Assembly (NCBI GenBank): GCA_941918925.1
Contig: OW799233.1
Coordinates: 121,918,333-121,982,332 of the forward strand
Reading direction: 5' to 3'
Length of the DNA: 64,000 bases
Source of the DNA: Phyto melanocephala
Lineage: Eukaryota; Arthropoda; Insecta; Diptera; Rhinophoridae
Of this stretch, positions 56,899-64,000 are shown piece by piece (within the stretch, counting starts at the first letter, position 1; the number at the start of each line of letters is the position of its first letter). The position numbers and the translations under genes were made by a program. The notes beneath the pieces were generated by a model that made no database searches, was not told the DNA's origin, and saw nothing but the letters and a program-made list of their open reading frames with translations.

Positions 56899-57348
56899 GG
56901 TTTTTGCGATAGTGTGGCAAAAGAGCAGTCAACCTCGCCTCATCATCATGCCCAACAATTGAGCATCAACATTGTCATTGAAAATTTGGAACATCAGATA
57001 AAGGACTGGCGCCAAGGATGGGGGGGGGCATTTGGCCGATATTTTGTTAAATACATAATTGAACCATACAAATATTATAATTACAAAAAGAAATAATAAT
57101 AATAATATCCTAAATAATTTGTGTTTTATTTAATTTCAACATCGGTCCTTAAAATTTAACCACCCTTTATAACTTCGATCTGATACTAAAATGCTTTTGT
57201 AAATATAGTCTTTCGATGAAAGTGGGCATTAAAGTAGGCATGTCAATAAAGTTTCTGCTAATAAATACAACTTAGATATTTCAATATAGTCCTTTATTTT
57301 CCCAAAAACTTTATTAATAGAGAAATTATATGAATTTAAGATAAACCG

Positions 57349-57950
57349 TTATATGGGAGGTACGCGTTAAAGTGGGCGTATCACCTAACTTTTTGGCACA
57401 ACTATTACATTGAATTAAAGGATATACGTAGCAAATTTGATCATCATACCTCTAATTTTGGCGGTTTTATGAGCTTTTAAATTTCATTAACGGTAGATAA
57501 CGTGAAAAGTGGGCGTTATCGTAGGCGTGTCAAAGTTGTTTTTGCGATTGAGTACAACTTAGGTGTTTCAATATAGCCTTTTATTATTCCAAAATCTTTA
57601 CTAATAGAGAAATTATATGAATTTTAGGTAAAACGTTATATGGGAGGTGGGCGTAAAAGTGGGTGTGGCACCTTAATTTTCTGGCACAGTAATGACATTG
57701 CCTAGGGAGATATACTTAGCAAATTTTATCATCATACCTCTAATTTTGTCGGTTTTATGAGCTTTTAAATTTCATTAACGGTAGATAACGTAAAAAGTTG
57801 GGCGTTATAGTAGGCGTGTCAAAGTTATTTTTGCGAATGAGTGCAACTTAGGTGTTTCAATATAGCCTTTTATTATTCCAAAGTCTTTATTAATAGAGAA
57901 ATTATATGAATTTTAGGTAAAACGTTATATGGGAGGTGGGCGTAAAAGTG
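57349..57950. repeat. 288-bp tandem array in family A copy 6
   Basis: Three unit starts (spacing 287 and 289 bp), two full units, one fewer than copies 1, 2 and 5. Confidence 0.9.
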
Positions 57951-58562
57951 GGCGTGGCACATTGATTTTCCGCTACAAAAAAGCGCCTCACCAGGAAGCA
58001 AAGTGTGCAAAATTTCAGTGTCGTACATCCAATTTTGTTCCTTTTATGACGTTTTTGTTTTTATATATACCGAAAAATACACTGTGCGGTATAAATTTTC
58101 GTACATTTTGATCGATAACTCCTCTCCCAATACATAGATTTAAATAATTTTCGAGAAAAAATATTGCTTTTACTCAGAAAATATATACTCGAAGTTTCAT
58201 GATTCTACGTTAATGCGTTTGGACGAAATTCCATTTTATTCGATGTTCGAAGGACACGGGTTTTTCGACCTACTCTTGCTTTACGAGCTATAACTCTCTT
58301 CCTAATATTCCGATGTAGCATATTTTCAATACCAAACAAATTTTGTCAATAAGAAAGATTCTGGCAAAATTTGAGCTCCCTAGCTTTTTCGGTGCGACCT
58401 CTATTGTGCTTTCAACAGACGGACATAGCTAGATTCTCATCAAATCGAACCCTGATTCAGAACATATATACTTTATGGGGTCTTAAATGGATATTTCGAT
58501 GTGTTACAAACGGAATGACAAAATGAATATACCCCCACCATTTTTTTGGTGGCGGGTATAAA

Positions 58563-59034
58563 AAGCTGAAACCTTTTTGTCATTAGTTTATGTTTCTTTA
58601 AAGAAAAAATTTAAAAAAAAACAGCCTTAGTCCATAAGAGTTCTTAAATTTTACTCCGGCTATCAATCAAATTCATTAAAAAATTAATTTGTACATGAAA
58701 AAAAAAAATATTTAAAGCAAAATTCTTTGATATAAGCGGGCACTAATATTGTCATAAATATTGTGCTTTTTTGTTTATTTTACAAAAAATTTTAAATTTT
58801 TTTATAAACAAATTCTTTTTATTTTTTTTTTATAATTTTTGGAAAGTTCTTTTATTTTTAAAGTGATGTTTGCCTCAGCATACATACCATTCTCTGTGAA
58901 AATGAGAATAGTTTTAATATAATTAAATAATTTTACTACAATGCTTATGTGATTCTCATACTGGCTTTCAGGTTCATATTACATATTTTTAAACTTTTTC
59001 ACTTATGAACAAATTCAATTTTATTTGTGATAAT
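58563..59034. other. No gene seen
   Basis: A+T-rich sequence. Confidence 0.4.
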
Positions 59035-59054
59035 AATATCACTAAGAAAGTAAA

Positions 59055-59140
59055 TTTTTGCCGGCACTAGCCGATCGGAATGCATTTTCGTAACCAGCTA
59101 CGCTGTCATCATTACCTTCTCGGTATTTTATTGTTGGTTT
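59055..59140 (-). repeat. Penelope-type hairpin module, diverged
   Basis: On the minus strand ATGATGACAGCGTAGCTGGT, TACGAAAATGCATTCCGATC, then GGCTAGTGCCGGC. It is a copy of the 18050 module in which the stem has two changes (GACAGC/GGTTAC) and no longer pairs fully. Confidence 0.45.
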
Positions 59141-59603
59141 TAAAGATCATTTATTTAAATCGCAAGTTATTAAGAAATATAATTTGATGTTAAAGTTATT
59201 ATTTTATTTCGTTTCCCAGCTGTTATTTTATCTTTTTACCTTTTACCTGTGGTCCCTTTTTTTGTCGTTCCTTTTTTAATTTCTACAATATTTATTTACG
59301 ACCCCTTGAGTATATATTTTCTGAGAGCTTATGACTAGAGGAGTCGATCTATCTATCCATTCATCTGTCCATCTATCCATATGTCCGTGTGTTGGTTGAC
59401 ATCAACTTTTATAAACCCCCACAAGTTACTCTAATCTGTATGAGGTACGAATCATTTTCAAATATCTCTTTTGAAATCTAACATAACAGCTTCACAAGTT
59501 TAGGAGATATGAGAAAATTAGCACGACTATCTCTGTTTTTCCCATATTTTTGCCAAAAAAATCAACATCTTTCATAGCTAGGTTACTTTAGAAACGTTTG
59601 TTA

Positions 59604-60316
59604 CCCGGGTTATTTATTTTGCGGTTTCAAAAGTAAATGTAAATAAAATACATATAAAATATTTTTTTTAATGATATTTCTTTTTTATTACAAAGTTTGA
59701 ACGTTGATATTATGTGTGAAATACTACATCATTTAAATGGCCACCACGTGAAGTGTTGCAAGCATTGATTCTTTTGAGGTAATTTTCGACCACAAAAAAA
59801 GCCCCACAAAAAAGTCTAATGGTGTCAAATCGCATAATCTTGGTGGCCAGTTGATATCGTCACGACGAGAAGTTATGCGGCCAGGAAATATATCTTGCAA
59901 TAAAGCCATATCTACGACGTTGCGAATGGTCAGCTGGAATCGACACATTCGGGTCTTCGGCAACTCTTTCACTTACAGCAGCTATATTTTCAGCGGAACG
60001 AGCGAAACGATGATGCACAGTCCTTACAATATCTGTAACCGCTCCAGTCTTTTCAAATTTCTTCTCAATTTTGCCAATTGCTTGCGTAGTTGGACGATTA
60101 TGTAAACCATAATTCCCTTTTATAGCACGATATGTGGCTGTGCCAGAATCATAATTTTTGTTGTAGGTTTTGATAATTTTTATGCGTTGTTAGATAGTTA
60201 AACGATCCATTTATGTCAATGTCAGACTTTCAACTGAAAAGAAAAAAATTGGTTTAACAACTTAGTTTGACAGAAGTCGAATTCCAGCTATATACTAACC
60301 ACGAAATGGATAACCC
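59604..60316 (-). mobile_element. mariner with terminal repeats and internal deletions
   Basis: Left GGGTTATTTATTTTGCGGTT (59607-59626) pairs with right AACCACGAAATGGATAACCC (60297-60316), 16 of 20 positions. A TA lies at 59602-59603 and another at 60320-60321. At about 710 bp it is little more than half an intact mariner. Confidence 0.75.
59710..60210 (-). pseudogene. mariner transposase, internally deleted
   Basis: From the ATG at 60208-60210: MDRLTI, a stop, QRIKIIKTYNKN, TYRAIKGNYGLHNRPTTQAI, GKIEKKFEKTGAVTDI, HHRFARSAENIAAVSERVAE, DPNVSIPADHSQRRR. In intact relatives VSIP and PADHSQRRR are separated by a longer stretch, so the second DNA-binding helix is deleted. A second deletion then removes the first two catalytic Asp blocks and joins to FPGRITSRRDDINWPPRLCD, LTPLDFF (third catalytic Asp in CDLTPLD). 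A frameshift precedes the C-terminal SRGGHLNDVVFHT and its stop at 59710-59712. Non-functional. Confidence 0.8.
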
Positions 60317-60510
60317 TTTATAAACCAAATTAAAGGGCTTGACTGGTAGAATACGGCTAACTTTGCAAAATAAAAATCAAATATGGGATCCGAAATAAAA
60401 AAAAAATGGCATATAACATGAAATCTAAGTTCTAAGATAAACTACGATGTGAACATAATGGTAAAGGGCATTATCAGATTCGTCATGGCCGAATATAGCA
60501 CTCTTACTTA

Positions 60511-60866
60511 TTTTTAGTTATAATTTTTTGCTCCAATTAATGGTTTAAAGGTAATGTAAACAATCGCTGCATTAGTTCTTGCAACTTTTATTTAAGAAGT
60601 TTTTGTGTAGTCGCGTATCAATAGCATGTTTTTATGGTTCAGGCATTAAGATCGGTTCACCGGGCCAGGCTTATTATCAAATTTTTATATTTTTTTATTT
60701 ATACTTCTTTTAAATTTCAAAACACTAAATTACTAATTTTAATTTTATTATTATGCATTTCATTGAATTTTTGATATCAGGAGGACGATTTGTTTAATTA
60801 TTTTCAGTTATAGCCTCTAAATATTTTTCCCCAGTTTAGGTTTATGCAAAATATATGTTGTGTTAT
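60511..60866. other. No gene seen
   Basis: A+T-rich sequence. Confidence 0.4.
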
Positions 60867-60867
60867 A

Positions 60868-61457
60868 CCATAGACAGACGACAGCGTTAGTTCACATTAA
60901 AAGTCTTAATTCAAATTAACTTATGAATTATACCCATTCCAATGTGTATTAGATTTCACGTAAATGCACTAAATCATATTGAATGTATACTGCATTTAGC
61001 AATTTCAATATGGCAACACGGTCGGCAATCAATCAAAAAATTAAAAAATCAAAATTGTAAAATTATAATAGATTCGATATGTTGAACTTTTTTTACATAT
61101 TTTTTGGAATGCCTTTCTGTTAAGGTGTAAGTTATCCTTAATACTGGTATCGTCCATCGTAAGCACGTCACTCTCTTAAAAAGTGCTGTTACGGTGTTTT
61201 AAAAAAATACCATATACGCACATATGAACTGTAACCTCCATGAAAAGATGCCATTAAACCTACGAATTTCCACAATTCCCTTTCTCTTATTTCAGAGTGT
61301 CCTTCTGCCATCCCAACTTGTAGCAACATGTTCAGATTTGTGATTGCTAGTGCATTTACAATTTTCACTAAATGCAAAAACTGTCGTCTGTCACAGCAAA
61401 ATTCTAATTTGCATTAGTGAGATTCTAATGCAAATTAACGCTGTCGTCTGTCTATGG
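60868..61457. mobile_element. MITE with perfect 22-bp inverted ends
   Basis: CCATAGACAGACGACAGCGT and TA (60868-60889) are exactly inverted at 61436-61457 (ACGCTGTCGTCTGTCTATGG). A third ACTGTCGTCTGTC lies inside at 61379-61391, and TCTAATTTGCATTAG/TCTAATGCAAATTA words repeat next to the right end. Flanks TTATA and TTTTA suggest, but do not prove, a 5-bp duplication. A 62-codon minus frame (61189-61377) is unrecognised. Confidence 0.65.
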
Positions 61458-61999
61458 TTTTATATTAATATTTAAAAAATCTCAATACCTTTAATTTTTT
61501 TAACGTTTTTAAATACTTTTGTTGAACTCTAAATTTCTATAAAATTTTTATTTTATATTTTATTTACTTACAGTGCATGTAATAACTACACATATTAACC
61601 ATACTTTAAATACTTTAAATACTTTAAATGAATAAAAAAGTTGAATTAAATAAAATGTTCCAGTATTTTTTCTATATATTGTTTTATATTATTTTTGATC
61701 CAAAATACTTGCTGGGATGCAATCATCTACAAATAAAATACAGTGGTTAAATAAAACTCCAAAGTCAAACGCAAAAATTTTTGGTTTATTAAATTCAATT
61801 TCAAATGTTATTAAAACTTACTGAAAAAGCAATCTTGCTCTTAACTCTTTTACTCTTTTCTATAGTTTAACTTTGTCAGATTTAGATTCCAAAGTCTTTA
61901 CTTGAAAAAAAAAAAACTATTCTTTTCCAATGCACCCCACTGTTTTTGCATTTGGTAAATATATAAAAATTTATGCATAACATCTTAGGATAAATATTA
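61458..61999. other. No gene seen
   Basis: A+T-rich. A short (TACTTTAAA)3 tandem repeat at 61602-61629. Confidence 0.5.
61602..61629. repeat. 9-bp tandem repeat, three units
   Basis: TACTTTAAA three times in a row. Confidence 0.9.
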
Positions 62000-62007
62000 C
62001 TTAGGAG

Positions 62008-62327
62008 CAGAGCTGTAAAAAGCTGCAATCAATTGACATTGAAATCAAAGTGATTTCAACCAAACTGATTTCATTCTTTGATTTCTAAATGATTTCAGAT
62101 TTCAAAATGAAATCTTGTCAAAATTGCAATATTTTTTGATTGCAATCATTTTGAAATCATTTTTTTTAGAAATCATTGAATGCAATTAATTTAATTGCAA
62201 TCAATTCGATTTTCAAATTGAAATCATGAAATCAATTTACGATTTTGAATGCAATCAAAAAATTTGCAATCATTAAAGCGATATCATGTGATTGCAATTA
62301 AATCGATTGCAATCATTTACAGCTCTG
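62008..62327. mobile_element. hAT MITE with 8-bp duplication CTTAGGAG
   Basis: TIR CAGAGCTGTAAA (62008) and TTTACAGCTCTG (ending 62327), perfectly flanked by CTTAGGAG at 62000-62007 and 62328-62335. The CAGAG start and 8-bp duplication are hAT hallmarks. The 320-bp interior is built almost wholly from short ATTGCAATC and GAAATCA/TGATTTC words in both orientations, so a single strand can fold extensively. Confidence 0.85.
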
Positions 62328-62508
62328 CTTAGGAGGGTGTTATACTAATATAGCTTAAAGACAAAATATTCACAAAACTAAAAAACATAACGTGAAAAAT
62401 AAAATACATAATCAACAACAAGTTTTTCTACACCACATGAGCGTGACGCATCGATTTAAAATGAAACCCCTAAACAGAGTGATAACAAATGCAATTCAAA
62501 GGTGTAAA

Positions 62509-62752
62509 CATGGTACAATTATCAGGTAGCCTCACTAAAACAGTTGATTATTTTTTTCTCTACCTTAAGGTTTAACTAAGATGTCAAATTTTGTTTATGT
62601 GAGCGTATATATTGTGTACGTATATATTCTACCGCTAAAAAAAACACGCACACACATTTGCTTTTTGACATTTAAGTCGTCGTTTTCCAGCAACCAAATA
62701 CATTTAAGATTTTGTTGTTGCAGAACTGAGGCTACCTGATGATTGTACCATG
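62509..62752. mobile_element. hAT-type MITE with 8-bp duplication GGTGTAAA
   Basis: Left CATGGTACAATTATCAGGTA and right TACCTGATGATTGTACCATG are inverted over 26 bp with one mismatch (62509-62534 and 62727-62752). GGTGTAAA occurs at 62501-62508 and 62753-62760. 244 bp, no ORF that matters. Confidence 0.85.
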
Positions 62753-62760
62753 GGTGTAAA

Positions 62761-64000
62761 TGAGAATGCATGCACACAAACATATTTTACATGTATGTAC
62801 TATGTTCGGAGTGACATTAGCAGTATCACCATAAAAAGCAAAAACATAACAATACCAAGCTTCACAATAATATTTGTGATGATGTCATGAAGAGAGCCAT
62901 TGCAACAAAATTAAAAGAAATAAAATCAACATATAAGCTTAAATGTATATATAGATTGACTGCCATTGACATGTAACCAAATCTATAAAAGAAGAATAGA
63001 AAAGAAATTGAAAAAGTTAAAAGGATGAGCAAAGAGAAAAAAATCTGATTTTCACACCAAACAAGATGCTGAATAAAGCTCACTTACACTGTTAAAGCAT
63101 AACCATAGCTACTGCTACTAAGGAGCAAGCAGTGGCATCGGCATTAAACGAAATTGCAAAAATGTAAAAAATTATTCAGTGACACTAAAACGGATGTTGC
63201 ATCAAAATCTATTTGCATATCAAGCAGACAGCAGTCAGAAATGGTGACAAAAATCTTTGGAAATAGTATTAGTTAGTTAACACTCTCAGTGAGCACTTTC
63301 AAACATACACTCATTGACTTTGCTTTCGTCTATACATATACATACATAAAAGCATTTCTATATGTATATGGAATGGGTTTTTACACACATACAGATATAG
63401 ACACAAATATTGTATATATCTACTTGTGTTATAAATATATGTGTGTTATTTAATGCATTTGTATCCAAATGTGTGCATGAAATAGTTTTCTGCATAGCAT
63501 AGTTAAAGTTCTAAATAACATCGATACACATGAAAAAATAAACAAAATGAAATATTTTCAGAACCAAAAACAATTGTTTAATTATTTTTAGAATCACAAA
63601 CAATTCTTTAATTATTCTCAGTTTATAAATATTGTTAAAATACTTATAACATGAAATAGAAAATCTGAAAATAAAATCCGGATATTGTTTGGTTGGTCTA
63701 AAAACTTTAATTTAAATACAATATTTTTTTAGAAAATTATTGTTACTTTTTACTAATTTTTTATAACATTTCTAATTTGCAGAAAACTTATCTTTAAGTG
63801 AAAATTTTTATTTTGTAAAATTTTTTCGATTATTTTCTTAATAACTTGTAACTAAATTTCCATTATGCAGAAAGACTTACTTAAAAAAAAACTGTCATTT
63901 ATTTGTCTCTGTGCATTTTTTTAATGCTTTAATAACAGTGGAGTACATGGAGTGTGTATTTCTGCAACCATATAAACTTCCCTATATTGACACATTGATC
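62761..64000. other. No gene seen
   Basis: A+T-rich with TATATG/CATACA words. A roughly 31-bp near-repeat (CAAACAATTSTTTAATTATT) occurs twice at about 63565-63620. Confidence 0.4.

Larger units (their letters stand above)
55118..57165. mobile_element. Captured mariner-derived element in copy 6, split by the LINE
   Basis: Ends AGGGTGGTTCAATTTTAAGG and CTTAAAATTTAACCACCC. The LINE sits in the GGTTTTTGCGAT phrase just before the VAKEQSTSPHHH block. Confidence 0.7.
54975..58562 (-). mobile_element. Family A repeat, copy 6, split by a LINE
   Basis: Cap CAAGTAAGAACACTATATTC, hairpin, captured mariner (55118-57165) interrupted by the LINE at 55485-56898, array unit starts at 57349, 57636 and 57925, and end GGTGGCGGGTATAA at 58562. 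The GACGGACA tract has shrunk to one unit (58415). Without the LINE and one target duplication the length is about 2.16 kb. Confidence 0.85.
59241..60510 (+). mobile_element. Family B repeat split by a mariner
   Basis: Starts about TTTTACCTGTGGTCCCTTTT, with TTTACGACCCCTTGAGTATA, TGACTAGAGGAGTCGATCTA and CTGTCCATCTATCC (distal block), and ends TTCGTCATGGCCGAATATAG..CTTACTTA (hairpin now ATTCGTCATGGCCGAAT). The mariner at 59604-60316 interrupts it. AAAGGGCTTGACTGGTAGAA at about 60333 is a family B interior phrase. Confidence 0.7.

Noticed and set aside
59851..60105. 84-codon plus ORF
   Set aside because: Antisense of the mariner transposase relic.

Overview
The window is 64 kb of A+T-rich (about 70% by eye), gene-poor eukaryotic DNA. 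I see no host gene that I can name, no rRNA or tRNA gene, no CRISPR array and no bacterial operon structure. The repeat content (many mariner lineages, hAT, RTE-like and RNase H-bearing LINEs, Ty3/gypsy, a Helitron) fits a brachyceran fly, probably a calyptrate such as a blow fly or house-fly relative; the species cannot be fixed from sequence alone. The window reads as intergenic or giant-intron DNA that works as a transposon graveyard.

The dominant component is a repeat I call family A: six copies (1-2365, 7717-11062, 37740-39992, 42743-44434, 51867-54310, 54975-58562). One end has the cap ACAAGTAAGAGCACTATATT followed by a perfect ATTCGGC/GCCGAAT hairpin. The other end has a GACGGACA microsatellite, an 'ACTTTATGGGGTC' block and TTGGTGGCGGGTATAA. 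Between them lies a 288-bp tandem array of 1 to 3 units. Family B (27911-29285, 45549-46286, 59241-60510 and fragments) has the same cap and the same distal block but a different interior. Read from the TTATACCC side, both have short subterminal inverted repeats, central repeats and a terminal hairpin, which is the architecture of Helentron-derived non-autonomous elements. That class assignment is inference. Strands for families A and B are given in this presumed orientation.

Every family A copy carries, at the same internal place, an internally deleted mariner with its own inverted ends and transposase scraps. A stand-alone relative of that mariner lies at 50034-50596. Family A is therefore a composite that spread after capturing another transposon.

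Layout: 1-12 kb has family A copies 1 and 2, a mariner scrap, a canonical Helitron (5723-6347) and a hAT C-terminus (11198-11374). 12-24 kb is mostly unassigned with LINE tails, MITEs and Penelope-type hairpins. At 24.3-25.5 kb a tRNA-derived SINE and a 5'-truncated LINE share one target sequence. 26-32.4 kb has family B, a mariner with terminal repeats, and a Ty3/gypsy pol relic split by another mariner. 34.5-36.4 kb has an internally deleted hAT with a BED finger and 8-bp target duplication. 37.7-46.3 kb has family A copies 3 and 4 and family B pieces. 46.6-51.7 kb has mariner and MITE relics. 51.9-58.6 kb has family A copies 5 and 6, the latter split by an RTE-like LINE that holds the longest ORF of the window. 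59-63 kb has a family B copy split by a mariner, a 590-bp inverted-repeat element and two hAT MITEs with perfect 8-bp duplications. None of the coding relics looks intact, so no enzyme here is expected to be functional from this copy.
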